From the NCBI GenBank assembly GCA_036376915.1, contig DASUZK010000059.1, forward strand, positions 106,314-170,313: a stretch of 64,000 nt of DNA. Reading direction: 5' to 3'. Origin of the DNA: VRUE01 sp036376915 (GTDB lineage Bacteria; Actinomycetota; Thermoleophilia; Solirubrobacterales; 70-9). Below, piece by piece: positions 46,453-53,957 of the stretch (the first letter of the stretch is position 1; every line of letters begins with the position of its first letter). Position numbers and translations under genes: made by a program. The notes under the pieces are model-generated. The model was not told where the DNA came from. It was given only the letters and a program-made list of their open reading frames with translations, and searched no databases.

Positions 46453-47228
46453 GTGACGCCGAGCCTAGCGCTGTCGAGACCCAGGTCGGTGGGGGTGGCC
46501 GTCACCGGGGTTCGCTCGTAGACCTCGGCGAAGCGGGCGGCGACCGCGTCGGCAAAGGCGTCGAGGTCCTGTTCGGCCCCCAGCTCGCGGCTCAGCGAGG
46601 TCACCTGGCAGCCCTCGATCCCGCAGGGCACTACCCACTCGAAGGGCTGCAGGTCGTTGCTGACGTTCACCGCGAGCCCGTGGATGGTGACCCCGCGGCT
46701 GACGTGCACCCCGATCGACCCGATCTTGCGCGCTTCCTTCTGCGCTGGGGGGCCGAAGAGCGGGGAGTCGTCGAGCCTCGCGGCCGGCTGGCGGGGGAGG
46801 CCGGGCGGTTCGCCCTCGGTCCAGACGCCGGTCAGCCCCTCGATCGTGTCGACGGCGACGCCGTGGTCGCCGATCGCCGCGATCGCCACCCGCTCCAGGC
46901 GCCGCACGTACTCGTGGACGTCGCCGCCGTAGGGCCTCAGGTCGACGATCGGGTATGCGACCAGCTGGCCGGGCCCGTGATAGGTGACGCGGCCGCCGCG
47001 ATCGGTCTCCTGGACTTCGATCCCCTGCATCTCGTACCACTCCCGCGCCATCGGCAGCTCCTCCTCGCCGGAGCGCCGCCCGCGGGTGTAGACGGGCGGG
47101 TGCTCGAGCAGCAGCAGCACGTCGGAGATGGTGCCCTCCTGGCGAGCGGCCCGCAGCCAGCGCTGCGCGACCGCCCCCTCTTCGTAGGGGACCAGGCCGC
47201 AGCGGACAACGAGGACTTTCGGGCTCAC
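46449..47228 (-). CDS. lipB: Octanoyl-[acyl-carrier-protein]:protein octanoyltransferase, 259 aa
   Basis: Active-site motifs RGGRVTYHGPGQLVAYPIVD (about 77-96), KIGSIGVHVSRGVTIHG and PCGIEGCQVTSL, whose first Cys is the acyl nucleophile, identify LipB. It moves octanoate from ACP to apo-lipoyl proteins for LipA. GTG at 47228 begins the normal first strand; longer frames upstream cross the divergent promoter. A 20-residue Pro/Arg insert follows VWTEGEPPG compared with short LipB proteins. Confidence 0.95.
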   Translation of the reverse strand: MSPKVLVVRCGLVPYEEGAVAQRWLRAARQEGTISDVLLLLEHPPVYTRGRRSGEEELPMAREWYEMQGIEVQETDRGGRVTYHGPGQLVAYPIVDLRPYGGDVHEYVRRLERVAIAAIGDHGVAVDTIEGLTGVWTEGEPPGLPRQPAARLDDSPLFGPPAQKEARKIGSIGVHVSRGVTIHGLAVNVSNDLQPFEWVVPCGIEGCQVTSLSRELGAEQDLDAFADAVAARFAEVYERTPVTATPTDLGLDSARLGVT

Positions 47229-47274
47229 CAACGAAATCCTTGCACGGCGTCCGCCTATCCTTAGCGCCGTCCCC

Positions 47275-48972
47275 ATGGTCCAGTCCAAGTCCCTCCGACC
47301 CGACTGGCTGCCGGCCGTTGGCCTGAGCGCTGCCCTCGCCGCCCTGATGCTGGCCTGGAACCCGCAGGTCGGCGACCTCGCCGCCCAGGTCTTCCGCACC
47401 CACCTCTTTCAGCAGGCCGGCCTGGAGATCTGGAACGGCAGCTGGTACGGCGGCCACTACACGCTCACCTACAGCGTCCTCTTCCCGCCGCTGGCCTCGC
47501 TGCTGGGGCCGCAACTGGTCGGCACCGTCTCGGTCGTCGCCTCCTCCTACCTCTTCGACCGTCTCGTCCGCGACCGCTGGGGCGAGGCGGCCCGCTGGGC
47601 GACCCTCTGGTTCGCCGCCGGCGTCGTCACCCTCCTAGCCGACGGCCAGCTCACCTTCGCCCTAGGCGTCGCCTTCGGGTTGGGGTCGCTGCGAGCCCTG
47701 CAGACCCGCCACGCGGCTCTGGCCCTTCTGGCTGCTGCAGCTTGCGCCCTCTCCAGCCCGGTGGCGGCCGTCTTCCTGGCCGGAGCCCTGGTCGCCGCCT
47801 GGGCATCGACGCTCGATCTGACCCCGGTCCTCCGCGGGTGGCGCGGACTCGGGGGGGCCGAGAACGGAGGCGCAGCCCCCGCCCGCAGGCCCCCCCGAGG
47901 CCGTGACGGGTCCCGCGGCCAACTCGCGGTCGCCGCCGTCGCCCTGGCCCTGACCCTCGTCCCCAACCTGGTCTTCCCCGACCCCGGCCAGTTCCCCTTC
48001 GCGTTCTCCTCGTTCATCGCGATCCCGCTCTGGTGCGGCTCGGCCCTCTACGTGACGCGCGGCCTGCGCGAGGAGGAGCGGCAGCTGCGCTGGACGCTCG
48101 CCGCCTACCTGCTCGCCTCGACGGTCGTCTGGCTCGTCCCCAACGCGATGGGCGGCAACGCCGTCCGGCTCGGCGCCCTCTTCGGCGGGCCGGTGCTGGC
48201 GGCGGTGGTCCTGGCGCGGCGGCCGCGGGTCTCTCCCTGGTTCCTGGCCCTCTTCATGGCCGGCGGCCTCTACTGGCAGGTGACCGCCAGCGTCAGCCAG
48301 ATCGTCCGCAGCGTGGGTGACCCCTCGACCTCCCGCGCCTACTTCCAGCCGCCGGCGCAGTGGCTGCGCGAGCACGGTGGCGGGACGGTGCGGATCGAGG
48401 TCCCGCCCACGGCCAACCACTGGGAGTCGGCTTACCTCGCGACTCACTTCGAGCTGGCGCGAGGGTGGCTGCGCCAGCTGGACACCACCCGCGACGACAT
48501 CTTCTACGGCGAGGACCCGCTGACCGCGCCCGCCTACGGGCGCTGGCTGCGCCAGAACGCGATCTCATACGTGGCGCTGCCAGATGCCGCGCTCGACTAT
48601 TCCTCGATCGCGGAGCGCCGCCTGATCCTCAGCGCCCCGCCCTACCTGGACCTGCGCTGGAGCTCGGAGCACTGGCGGATCTACGCGGTGCGCAACTCCA
48701 AGCCCCTGGTGGAGCCGATGGCCGCGGCCGCGGCCCAGGTCCTCTGGGCCGGCCGCCAGGGCTTCGCCCTCGACGTCAGCCGCCCCGGCGACTTCCTCGT
48801 CCGGGTCAAGTTCACCCCCTACTGGTCGATCTCCCGCGGCGCCGGTTGCATCCTCCGCCACGGGGACTGGACAAGGGTGCGCGCCTCGCACCCCGGCGTC
48901 TTCCGGGTGGCCGCCGACTTCTCGCTAGGCCGCGCTTGGAATGCAGTGACGGGTGCCCGCAAGACCTGTTGA
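47275..48972 (+). CDS. Polytopic membrane protein, 565 aa, GT-C-like architecture
   Basis: About ten membrane helices (residues 10-340) are followed by a 220-residue extracytoplasmic domain with WLREHGGGTVRIEVPPTANH and similar strands. The layout is that of GT-C glycosyltransferase-like or 6-pyruvoyl-tetrahydropterin-synthase-related membrane proteins. No clear catalytic motif was recognised. The cytoplasmic loop at about 190-212 (GGAENGGAAPARRPPRGRD) is encoded by a 67-bp palindromic repeat shared with pdhC. Divergent from lipB by 46 bp. Confidence 0.65.
   Translation: MVQSKSLRPDWLPAVGLSAALAALMLAWNPQVGDLAAQVFRTHLFQQAGLEIWNGSWYGGHYTLTYSVLFPPLASLLGPQLVGTVSVVASSYLFDRLVRDRWGEAARWATLWFAAGVVTLLADGQLTFALGVAFGLGSLRALQTRHAALALLAAAACALSSPVAAVFLAGALVAAWASTLDLTPVLRGWRGLGGAENGGAAPARRPPRGRDGSRGQLAVAAVALALTLVPNLVFPDPGQFPFAFSSFIAIPLWCGSALYVTRGLREEERQLRWTLAAYLLASTVVWLVPNAMGGNAVRLGALFGGPVLAAVVLARRPRVSPWFLALFMAGGLYWQVTASVSQIVRSVGDPSTSRAYFQPPAQWLREHGGGTVRIEVPPTANHWESAYLATHFELARGWLRQLDTTRDDIFYGEDPLTAPAYGRWLRQNAISYVALPDAALDYSSIAERRLILSAPPYLDLRWSSEHWRIYAVRNSKPLVEPMAAAAAQVLWAGRQGFALDVSRPGDFLVRVKFTPYWSISRGAGCILRHGDWTRVRASHPGVFRVAADFSLGRAWNAVTGARKTC
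47844..47910. repeat. 67-bp palindromic repeat, copy A
   Basis: Identical over all 67 positions to the reverse complement of 49764-49830. Its ends pair (GGACTCGGGGGGGCC with GGCCCCCCCGAGGCC), so it can fold into a long hairpin. It is translated in frame within a loop of the membrane protein. Confidence 0.85.
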
Positions 48973-48994
48973 CCCATACCTCCTTCGAGGTGCA

Positions 48995-49027
48995 ACGTTT
49001 TACGGCGCCCACAGAGCCGTAAAACGT
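48995..49027. terminator. Convergent hairpin terminator
   Basis: ACGTTTTACGGC and GCCGTAAAACGT pair perfectly around GCCCACAGA, between the membrane-protein gene and pdhC. The stem's AT pairs give TTTT on each strand, so it can end both. Confidence 0.7.
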
Positions 49028-49036
49028 GCACTTGAG

Positions 49037-50380
49037 CTAAAGCGCGAGGGAGAGGGGCTCTTCTAGCAGAGCGCGGATTCTCGCGAGGAACTCGGCTGCG
49101 GGGGCGCCGTAGAGGATGCGGTGGTCGCAGGCGAGGTTGACCCGCATCAGGTGCGCGGTGGCGATCGCGCCGTCGCGGACGACGGTGCGCTCGGCGATCG
49201 AACCGACGGCGAGGATCGCGGCCTGCGGCGGGTTGATCACCGCGGCGAAGCTGTCGATCCCGAACATCCCCAGGTTGGAGACGGTGAACGTCGCCCCCGA
49301 GAGCTCCGGGGGCGTGATCTGGCCGTCTCGCACCCGCTGCGCCAGCGCCCGCGCATCCGAGGCGATCTGCCGCAGGCTCTTGCGGTCGGCATCGAAGACA
49401 GTGGGGACGACCAGCCCGTCGTCGGCGGCAACCGCGACCCCCACGTTCACCCGCGAGTACAGCTCGAACCGCCCGTCCCGATACGCCCCGTTGGCCCGCG
49501 GATGCTCCCGCAGCGCCAGCGCACAGGCCTTGACCACCATGTCGTTGAACGACGGCACCACGTCGCCCTCCTTGGTCTCCGCCTTGATCTGAGCTCGCGC
49601 CGCGACCAGCCGGCTCATGTCCACCTCGGCCTCGAGGTAGAAGTGCGGCGCCGTCGCCTTCGACTCGGCCATCCGACGCGCGATCGTCGACTGCAGCTTC
49701 GAGAGGTCTTCATATGTGACGGATCCCTTTGCCGTCTCGGGACTGACCGCTCCGGCCCCGGGTCCCGTCACGGCCTCGGGGGGGCCTGCGGGCGGGGGCT
49801 GCGCCTCCGTTCTCGGCCCCCCCGAGTCCGTGCCACCCGCGGAGACAGCCTTTTCTACGTCCGCCTTGACGATTCGTCCGCCTGGGCCAGAGCCCTGAAG
49901 CCTTGTTAGATCGAGCTTCTGCTCCTTGGCAAGCCGTCGAGCTATCGGCGACGCTTTGGGCCGACCGTTTCCGTCGTGAGCTGCCTCAGCCTCGTCTGCC
50001 TCGGCAGGGGCCGCGTTGATCGCCGTCTTCTCCGCGGGTGGCGTGGGGGTTGGGGGGGTCGAGGACGGGCGCTGTGCGCCCGCCCGCAGCGCCCCCCCTT
50101 CCCCCGCGACAGGATCCGCGGCCGACTCCGCCGAGGATTTCGGGCTTTCATCGCCCACCCGAGCAATCGGCGTCCCGATCGCGACCGTCTCGCCCTCCTG
50201 CACGAGGATCTCACTCAGCGTCCCCGCCACGTCGCTTTCGTACGCCATATTCGCCTTGTCCGTCTCGATCTCCACCAGCTCATCGCCGACAGACACCTCG
50301 TCGCCGACCTGCTTGAGCCACTGCAGGATCGTCCCCTCCTCCATCGAGTCGGACAGCCTCGGCATCACCACGTCGGCCAT
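49037..50380 (-). CDS. pdhC: Dihydrolipoamide acyltransferase (E2) of pyruvate dehydrogenase, 447 aa
   Basis: Lipoyl domain with the lipoylated Lys in EIETDKANMAYE (about 39-50), a Pro/Ala-rich linker, peripheral subunit-binding domain ASPIARRLAKEQKLDLTRLQ (about 142-161), a second linker, and the catalytic domain. The active site reads ACDHRILYGAPAAEFL: the His is kept but the usual Asp of HxxxDG is Tyr, as I recall for several actinobacterial E2s. Both linkers contain the palindromic repeat. The pdhB stop and pdhC ATG overlap by 1 bp. It transfers acetyl (or branched acyl) groups to CoA. Confidence 0.93.
   Translation of the reverse strand: MADVVMPRLSDSMEEGTILQWLKQVGDEVSVGDELVEIETDKANMAYESDVAGTLSEILVQEGETVAIGTPIARVGDESPKSSAESAADPVAGEGGALRAGAQRPSSTPPTPTPPAEKTAINAAPAEADEAEAAHDGNGRPKASPIARRLAKEQKLDLTRLQGSGPGGRIVKADVEKAVSAGGTDSGGPRTEAQPPPAGPPEAVTGPGAGAVSPETAKGSVTYEDLSKLQSTIARRMAESKATAPHFYLEAEVDMSRLVAARAQIKAETKEGDVVPSFNDMVVKACALALREHPRANGAYRDGRFELYSRVNVGVAVAADDGLVVPTVFDADRKSLRQIASDARALAQRVRDGQITPPELSGATFTVSNLGMFGIDSFAAVINPPQAAILAVGSIAERTVVRDGAIATAHLMRVNLACDHRILYGAPAAEFLARIRALLEEPLSLAL
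49764..49830. repeat. 67-bp palindromic repeat, copy B
   Basis: Exact inverted copy of 47844-47910. It encodes the second interdomain linker of pdhC (GGPRTEAQPPPAGPPEAVTG on the minus strand). Confidence 0.85.
50052..50112. repeat. Palindromic repeat, diverged copy C
   Basis: Same layout as copies A and B: a run of seven G, CGAGgACGG, CCGCCCGCAG, a run of seven C, and GACaGG, roughly three quarters identical by eye. It encodes part of the first linker of pdhC (GGALRAGAQRPSSTPPTPTP on the minus strand), in the orientation of copy A. Confidence 0.6.
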
Positions 50381-51369
50381 CAGATCGACCCCTCCAGCGT
50401 GGCGAGCGCCGCCTTCACCACATGCTCCTCATGGGGTATAGCGGCCTGCTCCAACCGCTTGGAGTAAGGCATATGAACGTCAGCCCCGGTGACCCGCTGC
50501 ACCGGCGCGTCGAGGTCGTCGAAGGCCTGCTCGGTGATCAGCGTCGCCAGGTTGGCGCCGACGCCGCCGTGCGGCCACCCCTCCTCGACGATCACGGCGC
50601 GGTTGGTCTTGCGCACCGAGGCCAGGATCGTGTCGAGGTCGAGCGGGCGCAGAGTGCGGGGGTCGATCACTTCGGCCTCGACCCCGTGGTCGTTCGCGAG
50701 CACCCGTGCGGCGTCCTCGGCGATGTGGGCCATCTTGAGGATGCCGACGATCGTCACGTCGGTGCCCTCGCGGCGCACGGCTGCCTGGCCGAAGCGCAGG
50801 ATCTCCTCCTCGTCCTCGCTGACCTCACCTCGCTGCCCGTAGAGGCTCTCGTGCTCGATGAAGACGACCGGGTTGTCGTCGCGAATCGCCGCCTTCAGCA
50901 GCGCCTTGCCGTCGCCCGGCGTCGAGGGGCAGGCGACCAGCAGCCCCGGCACCTGGAGGAAGAGCGCCTCGAAGCTGTGCGAGTGGGTGGGCCCGAGCTG
51001 GTGACCGCCGCCGCCCGGCATCCGCACCACCATCGGCACCCGTGCCTGGCCGTTGAACATGTAGGGGATCGCGGCCGCGTGGTTGACGATCTGGTCGAGC
51101 GCCAGCAGCGCGAAGTTGACCGTCATCAGCTCGACCACCGGCCGCAGTCCCGCCATCGCCGCGCCGACGCCGGTGCCGACGATCGTGTTCTCGGAGATCG
51201 GCGTGTCGCGCACCCGCCGCTCGCCGAACTCGTCGAGGAGCCCTTCGGTCACCTTGAAGGCGCCCTGGAAGACCCCGACGTCCTCGCCCATCACGAAGAC
51301 GGCCTCGTCGCGCCGCATCTCCTCCGCCATCGCGTCGCGCAGGGCCTCGCGCATGCGCAACTCGGTCAT
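50380..51369 (-). CDS. pdhB: Pyruvate dehydrogenase E1 beta subunit, 329 aa
   Basis: Transketolase-like E1 beta: MGEDVGVFQGAFKVTEGLLD (about 25-44), DTPISENTIVGTGVGAAMAG with the ThDP-activating Glu, and VRMPGGGGHQLGPTHSHSFE. VDHxTLRP-type VIDPRTLRPLDLDTI marks the C-terminal domain. Works with pdhA to decarboxylate pyruvate or a branched 2-oxoacid. It overlaps pdhA by 4 bp and pdhC by 1 bp, so the order pdhA-pdhB-pdhC is one operon. Branched-chain E1 beta is an alternative name. Confidence 0.95.
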   Translation of the reverse strand: MTELRMREALRDAMAEEMRRDEAVFVMGEDVGVFQGAFKVTEGLLDEFGERRVRDTPISENTIVGTGVGAAMAGLRPVVELMTVNFALLALDQIVNHAAAIPYMFNGQARVPMVVRMPGGGGHQLGPTHSHSFEALFLQVPGLLVACPSTPGDGKALLKAAIRDDNPVVFIEHESLYGQRGEVSEDEEEILRFGQAAVRREGTDVTIVGILKMAHIAEDAARVLANDHGVEAEVIDPRTLRPLDLDTILASVRKTNRAVIVEEGWPHGGVGANLATLITEQAFDDLDAPVQRVTGADVHMPYSKRLEQAAIPHEEHVVKAALATLEGSI

Positions 51370-52574
51370 CGCTCATCGACCTCCTCGGCGACGGGAGAGT
51401 CGTTGCCCTCTTCAGCCACCTCGGGCTCGACGCCCTCCTGGGCGTCGCCCTGCACGGCGGGATTGGGGCGAGGCCCGTCCGGCTGGCCGGCGTAGGCGGC
51501 GCCGGCCTCGGCCAGCTCGCGGGCCGCGTCGGGCATCCGGTCCTCGTGCTCGCCGCGGTGCGGCTCGGGGCTGCGCTCGTCGACCGCGTACCAGCCGGCG
51601 TCGCTGTCGAGCACGTAGAGGCTCTCGTAGAGAGTGTCGAGCGCGGGCTCGGGCGAGGAGTCGGCGAACTCGACGGCAGCCAGCACGGCCTCCTCTGCCC
51701 TGTCGCGCACCTGCTGCACCTCGCGCTCGCCCAGCACGCCCGCCTCGACGCAGCGCCGCGCGAAGAGCTCAATCGGGTCCTTGGCCTGCCAGGCCTCGAC
51801 CTCCTCGCGCTCGCGGTAGACCTCGGGGTCGGCGGCGGAGTGGCCGCGGAAGCGGTAGGTGAAGGCCTCGAGCATCGTCGGCCGACGCTCCTCGCGGGCG
51901 AGCCGAACCCCCTCGGCGACTGCCTCGCGCACCGCCAGCACGTCCATCCCGTCGATCCGCTGCCCCGTGACCCCATAACCCTCCGCCTTCTTGGAGAGAT
52001 CGGTCTGGGCCGAGTGCCTCTCGACCGAGGTGCCCATCCCGTAGAGGTTGTTCTCGACCAGGAAGAGGATGGGCAGGCTCCACAAGGCCGCCAGGTTCAT
52101 CGTCTCGCCGAAGTTGCCGGCGTTGGAGGCGCCGTCGCCGAACATGCAGACGGTTACCGCGTCCTCGCCCTTGTAGTCGGAGGCGAGCGCGAGGCCTGCC
52201 GCGATCGGCAGGTTGCCGCCGACGACCCCGTAGCCGCCCATGAAGCGGTGCTCGAGGTCGAAGATGTGCATCGAGCCGCCGCGCCCGCCGCTGGTCCCGT
52301 CGACTCGCCCGAAGAGCTCGGCCATCACGTGCTTGGGATCGGTGCCGCGGGCGATCGCGTGGCCGTGTGTGCGGTAGGTGCCGATCAGGTAGTCCTCCTC
52401 GCGCATCGCCGCGGAGACGCCGACGATGGTCGCCTCCTCGCCGATCGCCAGATGCAGGAAGCCGCCGGCCTTGGCCCGCTGATACTGGCGCCCCGCCTCC
52501 TCCTCGAAGCGCCGGATCAGCGCCATCCGCGCTAGCAGCTCGTAACAGGTGGAGGCGTCAGGGAGATCGGCCAT
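51366..52574 (-). CDS. pdhA: Pyruvate dehydrogenase E1 alpha subunit, 402 aa
   Basis: ThDP-binding motif GDGASNAGNFGETMNLAALW (about 160-179) with the GDG...N pattern, and the phosphorylation-loop region YRFRGHSAADPEVYR (about 257-271). YRTHGHAIARG and GRGGSMHIFD are family motifs. An 80-residue acidic C-terminal tail is extra. ATG at 52574 overlaps the DsbA-like gene's end by 17 bp. It catalyses the first, ThDP-dependent step of the complex with pdhB. Confidence 0.95.
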   Translation of the reverse strand: MADLPDASTCYELLARMALIRRFEEEAGRQYQRAKAGGFLHLAIGEEATIVGVSAAMREEDYLIGTYRTHGHAIARGTDPKHVMAELFGRVDGTSGGRGGSMHIFDLEHRFMGGYGVVGGNLPIAAGLALASDYKGEDAVTVCMFGDGASNAGNFGETMNLAALWSLPILFLVENNLYGMGTSVERHSAQTDLSKKAEGYGVTGQRIDGMDVLAVREAVAEGVRLAREERRPTMLEAFTYRFRGHSAADPEVYREREEVEAWQAKDPIELFARRCVEAGVLGEREVQQVRDRAEEAVLAAVEFADSSPEPALDTLYESLYVLDSDAGWYAVDERSPEPHRGEHEDRMPDAARELAEAGAAYAGQPDGPRPNPAVQGDAQEGVEPEVAEEGNDSPVAEEVDER

Positions 52575-53181
52575 CTGCCTGAGCGTAGCTCGCGGCGCTG
52601 ACCGCCTCCTCCAATCTGTCGTCGCCCCAGAAGACCTCGTTGCCGACGAGCAGGGAGGGGACGCCGGTGACACCCAGCTCAGCCGCCTGCCCGGTCGCCT
52701 CGCGCAGCGCTCCCTTGACCCCCTCGGTCTCGACCGCCTTCAGCAGGGCGCGTGGGTGCAGCTCGCAGGCTGCGGCGGCGATCAGCACGTTGTCGGGCAG
52801 CGAGAGGTCGCGGCCGGCGGCGAAGGCCTGGCGGAAGGCGGCGAGGGCGAAGGAGACCGTGCGCCCGGTCTGCTTGGCGAAGGTGGCGGTGCGCATCGCG
52901 AAGAGCATGTTTCCCGGCCAGGGCTCGGGCCATGCCAGCGGCGGCAGCCCGTACCCGGCGGCGCGCCGCTCGACCTCGGCCATTCCCTTCTCGCGCCCGG
53001 GCCCGTTTCCCCACGAGTCGCGCCCGAGCTGCTTGAACAGTCCCCCGAGCAGGATCGGCTGCCACTCCGGCTGCTCCAGCCCAGCCTCGGTGAAGAGCCC
53101 GCTGACCCGCTCCGCGGCCAGGTACGCATAGGGCGAGCCGAGGTCGAAGTAGAAGGTCGCCGGGGGGGAGAGATCGGCCAT
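52558..53181 (-). CDS. DsbA-family / 2-hydroxychromene-2-carboxylate isomerase-like protein, 207 aa
   Basis: FYFDLGSPYAYLAAERV (about 10-26) with Ser in place of a CxxC motif is typical of the kappa-GST/HCCA isomerase branch of the DsbA fold. LGVTGVPSLLVGNEVFWGDDR (about 166-186) holds the cis-Pro loop. Glutathione or mycothiol-type cofactor use is a family guess. It begins the pdh operon, with its stop inside the start of pdhA. ATG at 53181 follows a run of G and a GGGGGAGAG ribosome-binding site. Confidence 0.85.
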   Translation of the reverse strand: MADLSPPATFYFDLGSPYAYLAAERVSGLFTEAGLEQPEWQPILLGGLFKQLGRDSWGNGPGREKGMAEVERRAAGYGLPPLAWPEPWPGNMLFAMRTATFAKQTGRTVSFALAAFRQAFAAGRDLSLPDNVLIAAAACELHPRALLKAVETEGVKGALREATGQAAELGVTGVPSLLVGNEVFWGDDRLEEAVSAASYAQADGRSP

Positions 53182-53226
53182 GCAGGGACCTTATGCCCGC
53201 ATGAACAAGCCGAGGAGTGAGGTATC

Positions 53227-53250
53227 TCATGATAATTTCCATGCTCATGA
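53227..53250 (+). promoter_or_regulatory. Candidate promoter/operator of vapBC
   Basis: TCATGA occurs at 53227-53232 and 53245-53250, with GATAAT (53231-53236) as a possible -10 box between. Such paired palindromic half-sites fit autorepression by an AbrB-type antitoxin; this is inferred. Confidence 0.4.
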
Positions 53251-53510
53251 AAAAGCGCATGAAGATAAGCAAGGGTGGCCAGGTCTCGATCCCGGCGCCG
53301 ATTCGCAAGCGCTGGGGGACGAGCGCGGTGACGCTCGAGGACCGGGGCGGGGAGATCGTCCTCAAGCCCGCTCCCGACGACCCGATCGAGGCCGCGGCCG
53401 GATCCCTGGCGGAGGAGTTCGGCCATATAGATTTGGCCGAGATGCGTCGCGTCGCCAGGGAAGACGACCGCATCGCGATGGAAAGGCGCGAACGCCGGGA
53501 ATTTCAGTGA
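53247..53510 (+). CDS. VapB antitoxin, AbrB/MazE-type, 87 aa
   Basis: The swapped-hairpin DNA-binding fold is visible in MKISKGGQVSIPAPIRKRWG and VTLEDRGGEIVLKPAP. The C-terminal helical part (SLAEEFGHIDLAEMRRVARE) would wrap the toxin. Several in-frame ATGs exist (53229, 53241, 53247, 53259); 53247 is chosen for its position after the -10-like box. Its TGA overlaps the GTG start of the PIN toxin. Confidence 0.82.
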   Translation: MKKRMKISKGGQVSIPAPIRKRWGTSAVTLEDRGGEIVLKPAPDDPIEAAAGSLAEEFGHIDLAEMRRVAREDDRIAMERRERREFQ

Positions 53511-53914
53511 CCCTGCTCGACGCGTACGCGCTGATTGCGTACCTGATCGGCGGTCCCGCCCAGGAGCAGGTCAAGGCGATATTGCGGGAGGGCAAGACTG
53601 CGGTGGCCACGGCCAACCTCGTCGAGACTTTCGATATCGGGGAGCGGCTCTATGACCTCCCGGTCTCACGTGCGTCGGAGAAAATCGAGGGGCTCTTCGC
53701 TACGTCCCTTGCGGTTGTCAACTTGGACGAGCTCCTCGCCCGGCGCGCCGCGGAGCTACGGGTCGAGCACTATCACCGGTCCCGAAGCCCGCTGTCTCTC
53801 GCGGATGTGATCTTGATCGCTTCGGCACGCGAGGGCGACCGGATCGCGACGGCCGACCCCGATGTGCTGGCGACCGCGACCGCCCTGGGGATCGACACGA
53901 TCGAGCTGCCCTAG
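53507..53914 (+). CDS. VapC toxin, PIN-domain ribonuclease, 135 aa
   Basis: PIN-domain acids: Asp in TLLDAYALIAYLIGG (residue 5), Glu in ANLVETFDIGERL (about 41), and the Asp pair in LADVILIASAREGDRIATAD (about 99-118). It cleaves RNA, often tRNA or rRNA, when released from VapB. GTG at 53507 overlaps the antitoxin stop codon, giving coupled translation. The pair sits between the dsbA-pdhA operon and lpd. Confidence 0.88.
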   Translation: MTLLDAYALIAYLIGGPAQEQVKAILREGKTAVATANLVETFDIGERLYDLPVSRASEKIEGLFATSLAVVNLDELLARRAAELRVEHYHRSRSPLSLADVILIASAREGDRIATADPDVLATATALGIDTIELP

Positions 53915-53957
53915 ACCGCGAAACCAAGCCGATATGCGCCGGTTTGCAGCGGTCTAG
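53911..53957. terminator. Convergent terminator hairpin vapC / lpd
   Basis: CTAGACCGC (53911-53919) pairs with GCGGTCTAG (53949-53957), with inner AAACC/GGTTT. It includes the stop codons of both convergent genes and likely ends both transcripts. Confidence 0.7.
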
